Origin: Yinghuangia soli | GTDB lineage: Bacteria; Actinomycetota; Actinomycetes; Streptomycetales; Streptomycetaceae | Direction of reading: 5' to 3' | NCBI RefSeq assembly: GCF_021502675.1 | Contig: NZ_JAKFHA010000046.1 | Coordinates: 1-64,000, forward strand | DNA length: 64,000 nucleotides | Shown: one piece after another, positions 16,362 to 25,084 of the stretch | How positions within the stretch are numbered: the stretch's first letter is position 1 | Layout of the letters: each line of letters begins with the position of its first letter | The notes under the pieces: model-generated | The model's database searches: none | Told to the model about the DNA's origin: nothing | The model's input: only the letters and a program-made list of their open reading frames with translations | Position numbers and translations under genes: made by a program

Positions 16362-17414
16362 GTGACCCACGCGATCGGGATCGACCTGGGCTCCACCACG
16401 TCGGTCGTGGCCGCGGCCGCCGGCGCCCGGGAAGCCGCGGTCGTACCGGTCGGGAAGAAGGAGCGCACGACCCCGTCGTACGTCTCGTTCGACGGCCGCA
16501 AGACACTGCTCGGCGCCGCGGCGCAGCGGCAGACCGGCGCGAACCCGGGCGGCACGTTCCGCCTGCCGCCCGGCCTGGCCCCCTCGGCAGCAATCCCTGG
16601 CGGCCCGTCCCCCTACGAACTGGCCCGCCTCGTCGCCGACGGCATCCGCAACGGCCTTGGCAAACCGTTCCGCTCCGGCACCCTGGAAACCGTCGTCGCG
16701 GTCCCCGGCACCGCAGACGAGACGCAACTCGCGCTCTACCGCGACGCAGTCGCCCACGCGGGCTTCGCCGTGCGCGGCACGGTGAGCGCGGCCCAAGCCG
16801 CCGCCACCGCACACGGCCTGGACCAGGCATCGCAGGCGCGGGCCCTCGTGGTGATCCTCGGCGGCACCACCCTCGAGGTCACGGCCCTGCAGATCAGTGA
16901 CGGCCGGACGACCATCCTCGGCACCCCCATCAGCCGCCCGCTCGGCGGCGACCACTGGACTTACGCCATCGCCGAAGAGGTCGCCGCCTCCGTCCACGCC
17001 GCGCACGGCTTCGACGCCCGCCGCGACCCCCTCGCCTGGCAACGCGTCTTCGAAGCCGCCGAGGCAGCCAAGATCCGACTCACCACCCGCGACTCGGCGT
17101 CCGTGGACATCCCCTACCTGGCCAAGAACGGCCGCAACCCGGTACACGCCGACGCCACGATCACCCGCGCCCGGTTCACCGCCATGACCGCCCACCTCGT
17201 CGACGAAGCAGTAGCCGCCCTCGCTCCCACCCTCGACCGAGCAGACCTCGCCCCGACCGACCTGGACGCCCTGATCCTGACCGGCGGCGGCACCCTGACC
17301 CCCGCCATCGCCACCGCGATCCCCACCCACCTCGCCATCCCCCCGACCCCCGGCCCCCACCCCCAGGAATCAACCGCCCTCGGCGCCGCCCTCCACGCCT
17401 GGCACCTCCGCTGA
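16362..17414 (+). CDS. Miniature Hsp70-family protein (ATPase domain only)
   Basis: 350-aa protein corresponding to a DnaK-type nucleotide-binding domain without the substrate-binding domain. It has phosphate-1 'GIDLGSTTSVVAAA' (4-17), 'KKERTTPSYVSF', 'TVVAVPGTADETQ', connect/phosphate-2-like 'LVVILGGTTLEVTAL', and adenosine 'ALILTGGGTLTPAIATAI'. Length is about half of DnaK. Start GTG 16362 follows GGAGGA. Such truncated Hsp70-like proteins occur in actinobacteria with unknown clients; whether it still hydrolyses ATP cannot be told from sequence. Monocistronic, ended by the hairpin at its stop. Confidence 0.87.
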   Translation: MTHAIGIDLGSTTSVVAAAAGAREAAVVPVGKKERTTPSYVSFDGRKTLLGAAAQRQTGANPGGTFRLPPGLAPSAAIPGGPSPYELARLVADGIRNGLGKPFRSGTLETVVAVPGTADETQLALYRDAVAHAGFAVRGTVSAAQAAATAHGLDQASQARALVVILGGTTLEVTALQISDGRTTILGTPISRPLGGDHWTYAIAEEVAASVHAAHGFDARRDPLAWQRVFEAAEAAKIRLTTRDSASVDIPYLAKNGRNPVHADATITRARFTAMTAHLVDEAVAALAPTLDRADLAPTDLDALILTGGGTLTPAIATAIPTHLAIPPTPGPHPQESTALGAALHAWHLR

Positions 17415-17442
17415 CGCCTCCCCGGGCCGGGGTCAGAGGCGT
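17414..17442. terminator. Bidirectional terminator between Hsp70-like and TY-Chap-like genes
   Basis: Outer arms ACGCCTC (17414-17420) and GAGGCGT (17436-17442), with an inner CCCC/GGGG pair, lie across the ends of two convergent genes. Confidence 0.6.
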
Positions 17443-18368
17443 TCGAGGCCCAGTTCGGTGAAGACGTAGTCGGGGTCGGGGCGGCGGCCGTTGCGGAAGG
17501 CTCGTATGCGGAGGTCTTTGGGGGTGCCGGCGCCGAGGAGGCGGAGGGCGGTGACGGCTTTGCGGGCCAGGGGGCCGGCGCCGGCGTGGATGACGGGTTC
17601 GCCGAGGGTCCATTCGGCCATGCCCGCGGTGAAGATGCTGGGCTCCCAGCCGTCGTCGAAGAAGGTGCGGTGGCGTTCGTCGCCCGGGGATTCGCGGGTG
17701 GGCAGGTCGGCGGCGTCGAGGGTGCTGTCCATGGCGCTGGTGTGGACGGTGCTGCCGAAGGTGGTCATGAACTGCACGACGCTGTTGCCGGGGCCGGCGA
17801 TCACGACGGCGGCGTCGGCGGGGAGGGTGGAGAGGACCCAGTCGAGCCTGGTGCGGAGGTCGTGCCAGTCGGTGCAGGGGCCGGTCGCGGCGCGCAGGCT
17901 GGGGCGGTCGTCGAACTCTTCGAAGCCGTAGGCGCGGAAGGGCCCGTCGTTGCCCCAGCCGCGTACCGTCAGCCGGTCGGCGGGCAGTGCGAGGACGTCG
18001 CGGAGTGCGGCCACGATGGCGCGGCCGCGCGGTGCGCGGGTCTCGGCGTCGGCGTACCAGCGCCATTCGAGGCACCAGGTAGGCCGGATCGGGGATGTGC
18101 CCGATTCGGTCTGTTCCCAGCCGAGGGCGGTGAGTTGCTGTTCCTGGTCCCTGGTCAGTTCCTCGCCTTCGGGGAGGAAGACCTCGGCGATGACGTGGCG
18201 GTCGCTGTATCTGGTGAGGGTGACCGATGCGGCGTCGTCGGGCGGGCCGATCCGGACGCGGTCCTGGGCCGCCACTTCCTCGCCCCAGAGGAGGTCCGCC
18301 ACGGCCGGGACGCCGTCGCTTCCGCTCCGCAACAGGGCGTCCCACACGCTCGGTTCCTTGGTCGCCAT
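17433..18368 (-). CDS. Hypothetical protein, TY-Chap-like N-terminal region
   Basis: 311-aa soluble protein from the ATG at 18368 ('MATKEPSVWD'). Residues about 50-115 ('ASVTLTRYSDRHVIAEVFLPEGEELTRDQEQQL', 'ALGWEQ') resemble the TY-Chap (type III secretion chaperone-like) fold that is common in actinobacterial stress or kinase-linked proteins. The rest is acidic/aromatic with no clear motif. The neighbouring catabolic cluster is co-directional and starts 33 bases upstream, but functional linkage is doubtful. Domain assignment is tentative. Confidence 0.65.
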   Translation of the reverse strand: MATKEPSVWDALLRSGSDGVPAVADLLWGEEVAAQDRVRIGPPDDAASVTLTRYSDRHVIAEVFLPEGEELTRDQEQQLTALGWEQTESGTSPIRPTWCLEWRWYADAETRAPRGRAIVAALRDVLALPADRLTVRGWGNDGPFRAYGFEEFDDRPSLRAATGPCTDWHDLRTRLDWVLSTLPADAAVVIAGPGNSVVQFMTTFGSTVHTSAMDSTLDAADLPTRESPGDERHRTFFDDGWEPSIFTAGMAEWTLGEPVIHAGAGPLARKAVTALRLLGAGTPKDLRIRAFRNGRRPDPDYVFTELGLERL

Positions 18369-18401
18369 GGCCGACAGCATGCCGGGTCGGCCCGCGGGAC
18401 G

Positions 18402-20045
18402 TCAGGCCGGGGCCGGGTCGCGCAGGTGGAGGGCGGCGGCCAGGGCGTGCAGGAGGGCGGGGAGTTCCGCGGCGGTGGCGGCCGTGCCGAACAGGTAGTG
18501 GTCGGGGCGTACGACCGCGATCTCGTGGCCGTTGGCACGCATGTGGGGCAGGTAGAAGCCGTCGGTGTCGGTGACGACGCGGACCGGGCAGCCGTCGGGT
18601 GCGGGCGGGGCGAGGTGGCCGGGTTCGGTGATGTGGACGATGTGGGCGCCGAGGGTGGTGAGGAGGGCGGTGGTCTCGGGGGTGAGGTCGAGGCCGGTGG
18701 TGGTGGCCACGACGAATCCGGGGCCGGTGATCTGGTCGAGGCGGTCGGTACGCCCGGTCGCGTCGGTGACCCGGGCCTGCTCGGTGCGTTGTCCGGCGGT
18801 GCCGATCGGTATGCCGTCGGCGTCGGTGTGCAGGACGCCGGGGCCGAGCACCGCCGGGGGTATCGGCGGCAGCGCGACCTCGGGGTCGCCGCCGGCCTTG
18901 AGCAGGTATTCGTCGCGGAGCGCGGCCGCGGCCGGGTCGGCCAGGCAGATGACGTTGCCGAGTTCGACGGATATGGCGATCGCGTTGCGGACGTGGGCGG
19001 CGCGTTCGCTGGTGTAGGTGTCGAGGAGTGCCTCGGCGGCTCGTCCGGTGAGGACGAGGTCGAGTTTCCAGGCGAGGTTGGCGGCGTCCCGGATGCCCGA
19101 GCACATGCCCTGTCCGGCGAACGGCGGCATGAGGTGTGCGGCGTCCCCGGCGATGAGGACGCGTCCCGAGCGCCAGCATTCGGCCCAGCGTGCGGCGAAG
19201 GTGTAGACGGTGTGGCGTTCCAGGGTGGCGGTGTCCGGTGTGACGTCCCAGGGTGCGAGGAGCCGCCAGGCGGCCTCGGGGGTGTCGAGGTCCGCGGTCG
19301 TCTCGTGCGGCAGGCGCATGAACTCCCAGCGGCGGCGGCCGGGGCCGCCGGAGACCATGGTGGTCGGCCGGGCGGGGTCGCAGAGCTGCAGGTTGGTCGG
19401 GTGCCACGGGCGCGGTTCGTGCGGGACGACGTCGACGATCAGCCAGTCGTACTGGAAGCCGAGGTCGGTGACGGTTCCGCCGAGGTGGTCGCGGACGAAG
19501 CTGTTCGCGCCGTCGCAGCCGACGACGTAGCGGGCGGTGAGGGTGCCCGGTGCGGGGCCGTCGGGCAGTCCTGCGCTTTGAAGCGTGAGACGGACGTGTC
19601 CGCGGTCTGCGTCCCCGTCCGGCGCGTGCTCTTCGCTGATGCCGACGACCTGGCAGCCGCGCCGGACGGTCACCCCGAGGGCGGCCGCACGCTCGGCCAG
19701 TACCGCTTCGAGTTCGGGCTGGCCGAACATGTTGGCGGTGGGCCAGGCGCCCGGGCCGAGGCCGCCCCAGTCGAAGTGCAGGAGGGTGGCGCCGTCGGCA
19801 TTGCGCCAGTCGTACGCGTCCGCAGTCTCGGTGATCCGGGCGAGTTCGGGCCCGATGCCCATGCCCGCGAAGGCCCGGGCGATCTCGTCGTCGAAGTGCA
19901 CGGCGCGCGGCAACCGGTAGGGCTCGGGGCGGCGTTCGAGGACGGTGACGCGGTGGCCGGACTGGGCGAGGAGGATCGCCAGGGCCTGGCCGACCGGTCC
20001 GGCGCCGACGACGGCGACGTCGGCATCGACGTCGCGGTCCGTCAC
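18402..20045 (-). CDS. FAD-dependent aromatic hydroxylase (MhpA-like)
   Basis: 547-aa class A flavoprotein monooxygenase. Rossmann FAD motif 'VAVVGAGPVGQALAILLAQSGHRVTVLER' near the N-terminus, the second FAD/NADPH motif 'VGCDGANSFVRDHLG', and the ribityl-binding 'LIAGDAAHLMPPFAGQGMCSGIRDAANLAWKL'. Best family match by eye is 3-(3-hydroxyphenyl)propionate hydroxylase, which ortho-hydroxylates a phenol before ring cleavage. The C-terminal thioredoxin-like region of this family is present (about 420-547). It overlaps the extradiol dioxygenase gene by four bases, so the two are coupled in a catabolic operon. The true substrate is not determinable. Confidence 0.9.
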   Translation of the reverse strand: MTDRDVDADVAVVGAGPVGQALAILLAQSGHRVTVLERRPEPYRLPRAVHFDDEIARAFAGMGIGPELARITETADAYDWRNADGATLLHFDWGGLGPGAWPTANMFGQPELEAVLAERAAALGVTVRRGCQVVGISEEHAPDGDADRGHVRLTLQSAGLPDGPAPGTLTARYVVGCDGANSFVRDHLGGTVTDLGFQYDWLIVDVVPHEPRPWHPTNLQLCDPARPTTMVSGGPGRRRWEFMRLPHETTADLDTPEAAWRLLAPWDVTPDTATLERHTVYTFAARWAECWRSGRVLIAGDAAHLMPPFAGQGMCSGIRDAANLAWKLDLVLTGRAAEALLDTYTSERAAHVRNAIAISVELGNVICLADPAAAALRDEYLLKAGGDPEVALPPIPPAVLGPGVLHTDADGIPIGTAGQRTEQARVTDATGRTDRLDQITGPGFVVATTTGLDLTPETTALLTTLGAHIVHITEPGHLAPPAPDGCPVRVVTDTDGFYLPHMRANGHEIAVVRPDHYLFGTAATAAELPALLHALAAALHLRDPAPA

Positions 20046-20980
20046 CGGTCACCGCCGTGCGCGCCGGTCATGAGCTCGGCCAGGTCGTCCGGGGCGAGGA
20101 ACGACGGCGGCGGGGGCGGTCCCCAGTTGTAGAGCCCGCGCAGGCCTTCGACGGCCTCGGGGCGCCACAGGGCGTCCTCGACGATGCAGTCGAGGTCGGA
20201 GTAGTACTCGGAGAAGTTCCCGGCCGGGTCGCGCAGGTACCAGAAGAAGTTCGAGCCGATGTGGTGCCGTCCGAGGCCCCAGATGTGGCGTTCGGGGTGG
20301 CCTTCGAGCATCGCGCTCGCGCCGCGGCCCACCTCGTCGACGTCGTCGACCTCCCATGCGGTGTGGTGCAGGAAGGCGAGCGGTGCCTGCTGGACGAGCA
20401 CGTTGTGGTGGTCGGTCGAGCAGCGCATGAAGGCGGCCAGGCCGGGCACGGTGTCGCTGGTCTTGAAGCCGAGGCCGGCGCCGAAGAAGCGCTCCGACTG
20501 CTCCTGGTCGGTGGAGCCGACGACGACGTGGCCGAGCCGCCGGGGCCGGACGCGCTCGTCGCGCAGGACGCCGGGCGCCCGGGTGTCGGGGCGTACGACG
20601 CTGCCGGGTGCGTTGTACGGCGGTGCCGGGGTCTCCTTCTGCACGATCCGCGCGGTCACTTCGACCACCACCGCGGTTTCGGTGCCGGCGTCGACGGCCC
20701 GGATGGCACCGCCGCCGGGCGCCCGGGTGGCGGTGATGCCGAGCGCGGCGAGTTGGGCGGCGATCCGGTCGATGTCGTCCGGGTCGTCGGCGCCGATGCG
20801 GATCTCGGCGAGCCGGCGGCGCTCGCCGTGCACGAGGCGGAGCTGGTCGCCGCCGTCGGCGGTGGCGTACGTGCCGTCCTGGGCGGCGGACGGTTCGAGG
20901 CCGAACTCCGCGTAGTACGCCCCGACTGCGGCGACGTCGGGTACGGCGACGGTGATCTGGTTCAGGCGGTGCAGGGGCAT
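20042..20980 (-). CDS. VOC-fold extradiol ring-cleavage dioxygenase
   Basis: 312-aa two-module vicinal oxygen chelate protein. The N-terminal module begins 'LNQITVAVPDVAAVGAYYAEFGLEP'; the catalytic C-terminal module begins 'LGHVVVGSTDQEQSERFFGAGLGF' and supplies likely iron ligands His in 'RLGHVVV', His in 'LHHTAWEVDDV' and Glu in 'NFSEYYSD'. It should cleave a catechol-type ring made by the coupled hydroxylase. The ATG at 20980 has an AGGA-type site upstream. The 50-base gap to the FAH-family gene contains short direct repeats. Confidence 0.9.
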   Translation of the reverse strand: MPLHRLNQITVAVPDVAAVGAYYAEFGLEPSAAQDGTYATADGGDQLRLVHGERRRLAEIRIGADDPDDIDRIAAQLAALGITATRAPGGGAIRAVDAGTETAVVVEVTARIVQKETPAPPYNAPGSVVRPDTRAPGVLRDERVRPRRLGHVVVGSTDQEQSERFFGAGLGFKTSDTVPGLAAFMRCSTDHHNVLVQQAPLAFLHHTAWEVDDVDEVGRGASAMLEGHPERHIWGLGRHHIGSNFFWYLRDPAGNFSEYYSDLDCIVEDALWRPEAVEGLRGLYNWGPPPPPSFLAPDDLAELMTGAHGGDR

Positions 20981-21030
20981 GTCCTGGTCTCCTGGTCTCC
21001 GGCTGTCCTGGTCGCCGGCTGTCCTGTGTC

Positions 21031-21915
21031 TCAGTCGCGCGGGCCGCTGGTCTCCCCGGAAGCGGGCACGGGGCCGGCGACCATGGTGTTGCGCAGTTCG
21101 CCGATGCCGACGACGTGGCTGACCAACGTGGTGCCCGGCTGCAGGTAGCGCTGCGGGTCGCGGGCCATGCCGACGCCGGACGGCGTGCCGGTGAAGATGA
21201 TGTCGCCGGGCAGCAGCGGGCAGACCGCGGAGAGCCGGGCGATCAGTTCGGCGACGCCGAAGATCATGTCCCGGGTCCGGCCCTGCTGCAGCACCTCGTC
21301 GCCGATGCGGCAGCCGAGTTCCAGGTCGTCCGGGTCGGCGAACTCGTCCGGGGCGACGAGCGCGGGCCCCAGCGGGGCGAAGCCCGGGTACGACTTGCCG
21401 AGCGAGAACTGCGGTACGGGGCCCGATAGCTGCACCATGCGCTCGGACAGGTCCTGGCCGACGGTGAGCCCCGCGACGTGGTCCCAGGCGGCCGACTCGG
21501 CGACGCCGACCGCGGTACGCCCGATGGCGACCACCAGCTCGACCTCCCAGTCGACGTGGGCGCTCGGCAGCACCACCTGGGCGCGCGGGCCGGTGATCGA
21601 GGTCGGGAACTTGGTGAAGACCGGCGGGGTGTCCGGCCGGGCGATCCGCGATTCCGCGGCGTGCTCGGCGTAGTTGAGGCCGATGGCGAACACCTGCCGG
21701 GGCGTCGGCGCCGGGGCGCCGAGCTGCGTCGCGTCGACCGCGAAGTCGCCGCCGCTGCCGCCCGTTTGCGCCGCCCAGTCGCGCAGGGCGTCCCAGTGCT
21801 CGAACAGCGCCTGGGGGTCGGAGGGCAGCCGGCCGCCGCTTGCCTTCGCGACGTCCAGTCCCCCGCCGTCGGTGTCCAGCAAGGTGGCTCGTCCGGCGAC
21901 GTTGGCGATGCGCAT
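21031..21915 (-). CDS. Fumarylacetoacetate hydrolase-family protein
   Basis: 294-aa FAH-fold enzyme. It has the FAH core 'VFAIGLNYAEHAAES', metal-binding 'DWEVELVVAIGRTAVGV' (E-x-E type), 'GLTVGQDLSER' and 'PGDIIFTGTPSGVGMARDPQRYLQPG'. These enzymes hydrolyse C-C bonds of acylpyruvates or act as hydratase/decarboxylase after ring cleavage. It is the first gene of the catabolic operon (with dioxygenase and hydroxylase) and is divergent from an acetoacetyl-CoA synthetase. This suggests that the pathway ends in a beta-keto acid. ATG 21915 is the first well-placed start. Confidence 0.92.
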   Translation of the reverse strand: MRIANVAGRATLLDTDGGGLDVAKASGGRLPSDPQALFEHWDALRDWAAQTGGSGGDFAVDATQLGAPAPTPRQVFAIGLNYAEHAAESRIARPDTPPVFTKFPTSITGPRAQVVLPSAHVDWEVELVVAIGRTAVGVAESAAWDHVAGLTVGQDLSERMVQLSGPVPQFSLGKSYPGFAPLGPALVAPDEFADPDDLELGCRIGDEVLQQGRTRDMIFGVAELIARLSAVCPLLPGDIIFTGTPSGVGMARDPQRYLQPGTTLVSHVVGIGELRNTMVAGPVPASGETSGPRD

Positions 21916-21993
21916 GTGGTCTCTCCCGTGAGCGGTGGTGCGGGGCGTGACGGCTGCGGCCAGCCTGCGCCCCGGCGGATGAACCGTCAAGAC

Positions 21994-22005
21994 AAAATCG
22001 ATTTT
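21994..22005. promoter_or_regulatory. AAAATCGATTTT palindrome, possible GntR site
   Basis: A 12-bp perfect palindrome in an AT-rich patch within the 182-base divergent region between the FAH-family and acetoacetyl-CoA synthetase genes. The run CGATTTTCC recurs at 25045-25053, upstream of the cluster's GntR gene, which fits a shared regulator. Inferred from position only. Confidence 0.5.
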
Positions 22006-22097
22006 CCGTCGGAATGATTGGTGATCCACAGACAATCGTTTCCTCGGTGGTAGCGTGGCCGCGCTCGAAGTCCCGGCACTTTGGGGAGGCATCCGGT

Positions 22098-24200
22098 ATG
22101 ACCGAGACACCCGGCACACCCACCAGGACGTCGATGAACCCGCCCGCCGCACAGGAGATATCCGCGGAGGAACCGCGTCCGCCGGCAGCACTCTGGGAGC
22201 CCGACCCGGACGCCGTGCAGGCCGCGACCATCTCGGCCTTCATGCGCGACGTCGAGCAGCGGTACGGCGTCCCGCTGGCGAACTACCGCGACCTGTGGCG
22301 GTGGTCGGTGGACCGGCTGCCGGACTTCTGGTCCGCGGTGTGGACGTTCTTCGCGGTGGCGCCGGGCGAGGCCCCGTCGCCGGTGCTGGCCGCCGACGCG
22401 CTGCCGGGGGCCGAGTGGTTCCCGGGCGTGCAGCTCAACTTCGTCGACCGGGTCTTCGCCGGACGCCGCGCGGACGAGGTCGCACTGATCGCGGTGACCG
22501 AGGCCGGTGTCGAAGCAGGCGAGGCAGGCGAAGCAGGCGGCCCCGACTCGGCACGCACCCCGGCCGACGCCGAAGAGCGCCTCACCTGGTCCGAGTTGGA
22601 GCAGCGCGTGGCCGCGACCGCCGACCTGCTGCGCGATCTGGGGGTGGGTCCCGGCGACCGGGTCGTCGGCTTCCTGCCCAACGGGACGGCAGCCGTGGTC
22701 GCGTTCCTGGCCGCCGCGAGCATCGGGGCGATCTGGTCGTGCTGCGGCCCGGACTATGCGGCACCCGCCGCCGCGAACCGCCTCGCGCAGCTCGAACCCA
22801 AGGTGCTCGTGTGCGCCGACGGCTACCACTTCAACGGCCGCCGCCACGACCGGAGGGCCGAGGCGGTCCGCCTGGCCGGCCTGCTGCCGACCGTCTCCGC
22901 GGTGGTGCACGTCCGGCATCTGGGTCTGCCCGCCCATGAGTTCCCGGTTCCGTCGGTGGACTGGCGGTCCGCCGCCGACCCTGCGCCGGGGCCGCTCCGG
23001 GTCGAGCCCGTACCGTTCGACCACCCCCTGTGGGTGCTCTATTCGTCCGGTACGACCGGCGTGCCGAAGGCGATCGTGCACGGCCACGGCGGCGTGGTCC
23101 TGGACGGGCTCAAGACCCTCGGCCTGCACTTGGACCTGACCGACCGCGACCGGTTGTTCTGGTACACGACCACCAACTGGATGATGTGGAATTTCACGGT
23201 CCAGGCGCTGCTCTCCGGTGCGTCGCTGCTGCTGTACGACGGCAGTCCGGCCCGTCCGCACGTCGACCGCCTGTGGGAACTGGCCGCCGAGCACCGCGTC
23301 ACGGTGCTCGGCACCAGCCCCGGATACCTCGCGGCTTGCGAGCGCGACGACTCGCGGCGCCTCGCGGAGGCGTACGACCTGTCGGCTCTGCGGCTCCTGG
23401 GCGCGACGGGGTCACCGGTGCCCGCGGCGTCCTCGGCGTGGATCCACGGGCAGTTCGGCGGCCGGGTGCCGCTGGTGTCCGTGTCGGGCGGCACGGACGT
23501 GGTGACGGCCTTGGCCGGCTGGGCACCGAACCTGCCGATCCGGCCGGGCGAGATCTCCGCCCCGGCGCTGGGCGTCGCGCTCGATTCCTTCGATGCGGAC
23601 GGCAAACCGGTGCGCGGCGACGTGGGCGAGCTGGTCGTCACCCGCCCGATGCCCACGATGCCGCTGTACTTCTGGAACGACCCGGACGGCACGAAGTACC
23701 ACGAGGCGTACTTCGACACGTACGACGGCATCTGGCGGCACGGCGACTGGGTCACCGTGACCGAGCGCGGCAGCATCGTGATCCACGGCCGCTCGGACGC
23801 GACGCTCAACCGGCACGGCGTACGCCTGGGCAGCGCCGACATCTACGACGTGGTCGAGCGGGTCCCCGGGGTGCTGGACAGCCTGGTGGTGGGCATCGAC
23901 CGCCCGGACGGGGCGTACTGGATGCCGCTGTTCGTGGTGGTGGACGGCGAGCTGGACGACGGCCTGCGGGCGGCGATCGCGGAACGCCTGAGGCGCGAGG
24001 CGTCGCCGCGGCATGTGCCGGACGCGATCGTCGCGGTGCCGGGGATTCCGCGTACCCGGACCGGCAAGAAGATCGAGGTGCCGGTCAAGCGGATCCTGCT
24101 GGGCGCCGAACCGGGACGCGTGGTGAGCCGGGACGCGGTGGACGATCCGGTGCTGCTGGACGCGTTTCTCGCGATCGCCCGGAAGGCGGCCGGGGCCTGA
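22098..24200 (+). CDS. aacS: Acetoacetyl-CoA synthetase
   Basis: 700-aa ANL-superfamily ligase activating acetoacetate with ATP and CoA. It has the P-loop 'LWVLYSSGTTGVPKAIVHGHGG', core 'FWYTTTNWMMWNFTVQALL', 'GGTDVVTAL', A8 'HGRSDATLNRHGVRLGSADIYDVVE' and the catalytic Lys in 'RTRTGKKIEVPVKR'. N-terminal 'YGVPLANYRDLWRWSVDRLPDFW' is typical of AacS. Length is slightly above the usual 650 because of a short Ala/Glu/Gly insertion ('EAGVEAGEAGEAGG') and a disordered N-terminus. The ATG at 22098 has GGGGAGG upstream. It probably channels acetoacetate from the divergent ring-cleavage operon into acetoacetyl-CoA. Confidence 0.92.
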   Translation: MTETPGTPTRTSMNPPAAQEISAEEPRPPAALWEPDPDAVQAATISAFMRDVEQRYGVPLANYRDLWRWSVDRLPDFWSAVWTFFAVAPGEAPSPVLAADALPGAEWFPGVQLNFVDRVFAGRRADEVALIAVTEAGVEAGEAGEAGGPDSARTPADAEERLTWSELEQRVAATADLLRDLGVGPGDRVVGFLPNGTAAVVAFLAAASIGAIWSCCGPDYAAPAAANRLAQLEPKVLVCADGYHFNGRRHDRRAEAVRLAGLLPTVSAVVHVRHLGLPAHEFPVPSVDWRSAADPAPGPLRVEPVPFDHPLWVLYSSGTTGVPKAIVHGHGGVVLDGLKTLGLHLDLTDRDRLFWYTTTNWMMWNFTVQALLSGASLLLYDGSPARPHVDRLWELAAEHRVTVLGTSPGYLAACERDDSRRLAEAYDLSALRLLGATGSPVPAASSAWIHGQFGGRVPLVSVSGGTDVVTALAGWAPNLPIRPGEISAPALGVALDSFDADGKPVRGDVGELVVTRPMPTMPLYFWNDPDGTKYHEAYFDTYDGIWRHGDWVTVTERGSIVIHGRSDATLNRHGVRLGSADIYDVVERVPGVLDSLVVGIDRPDGAYWMPLFVVVDGELDDGLRAAIAERLRREASPRHVPDAIVAVPGIPRTRTGKKIEVPVKRILLGAEPGRVVSRDAVDDPVLLDAFLAIARKAAGA

Positions 24201-24238
24201 CCGTCGCGGCTTGCCGTGCGGCGGCCCTTCAGGGCAGG

Positions 24239-24994
24239 TCAGGGGGCGGCTGCGTCCGCCGCCGCGGCTCGTTCGGCGTAGGCCAGCAGCAGGTCCGTGG
24301 TGCGGTTGATGTGCGCGGCCAAGAGCTCCGCGGCGCGGTCGGCGTCGCGGTCGAGGGCCGCGTCCATGAGGTCGCGGTGCTCGCAGGCGACGTCGCGGGT
24401 GCGGTCCTGGCTGCCGAGCGGGCCGGACCAGCGCCGGTACAGCTCGGCGCGGTCGCGCAGGCTCGCCGCCAGGCCGCGGAGCCGCGGGCTCGGCGAGGCG
24501 CTGATCAGCGCGTCGTGGAACAGGGCGTGCGCGGCGGCCCATTCGTCGGTGACGGTGAGGGTCGCCGGGTCCTTCAGGAACGGGGTACGCGCGAGGCGGT
24601 GGTGCGCGCCGACCACGAGCGCCTCGTACTCGACGTCCGCGTGCTCGACCGCTTCGCGCAGCGCGGCCGTCTCGATCAGGACGCGCACTTTGGTGAGGTC
24701 GACGAGGTCGGCGACGTCGAGCGAGACGACCGAGAACCCGAGCTGCGGGGCGGCCACCACGAGCCCTTGCTCGGTCAGCCGGCTCAGCGACTCGCGGACC
24801 ACCGACAGGCTCACCTCGAAGCGGTCGGCGAGCGCCCGGGGGCTCAGCCTTGCGCCGGGCGGGTGGACGCCGGCGAGGATCTGGGCGCGCAGCTCGGTCT
24901 GGACGGCGACACCGAGGCTCGGAGCCGACCCGCCGTCGGCGGCCTTGTCCACCCGGCGACCGGACGGACGCTCCTTGCTCTGTCGTGCCGGCAA
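24239..24994 (-). CDS. GntR-family (FadR/FCD) transcriptional regulator
   Basis: 251-aa regulator. Winged helix 'GVAVQTELRAQILAGVHPPGARLSPRALADRFEVSLSVVRESLSRLTEQGLV' (about 27-80), then an all-alpha FCD ligand domain with likely metal/ligand His residues ('HHRLARTPFL', 'HALFHDALI', 'EHRDLMDAAL'). The only start consistent with an AAGGGG ribosome site is TTG 24994. It converges on the acetoacetyl-CoA synthetase gene and is the natural regulator of the 18.4-24.2 kb catabolic cluster. Confidence 0.9.
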   Translation of the reverse strand: MPARQSKERPSGRRVDKAADGGSAPSLGVAVQTELRAQILAGVHPPGARLSPRALADRFEVSLSVVRESLSRLTEQGLVVAAPQLGFSVVSLDVADLVDLTKVRVLIETAALREAVEHADVEYEALVVGAHHRLARTPFLKDPATLTVTDEWAAAHALFHDALISASPSPRLRGLAASLRDRAELYRRWSGPLGSQDRTRDVACEHRDLMDAALDRDADRAAELLAAHINRTTDLLLAYAERAAAADAAAP

Positions 24995-25084
24995 CGCACT
25001 GCCCCTTGGCGTCGGAAGACCTGTTCGCGGAACGCGAGTTTAGCCGATTTTCCCCTGATGATCATAAATCCCACGGGCGATCGA

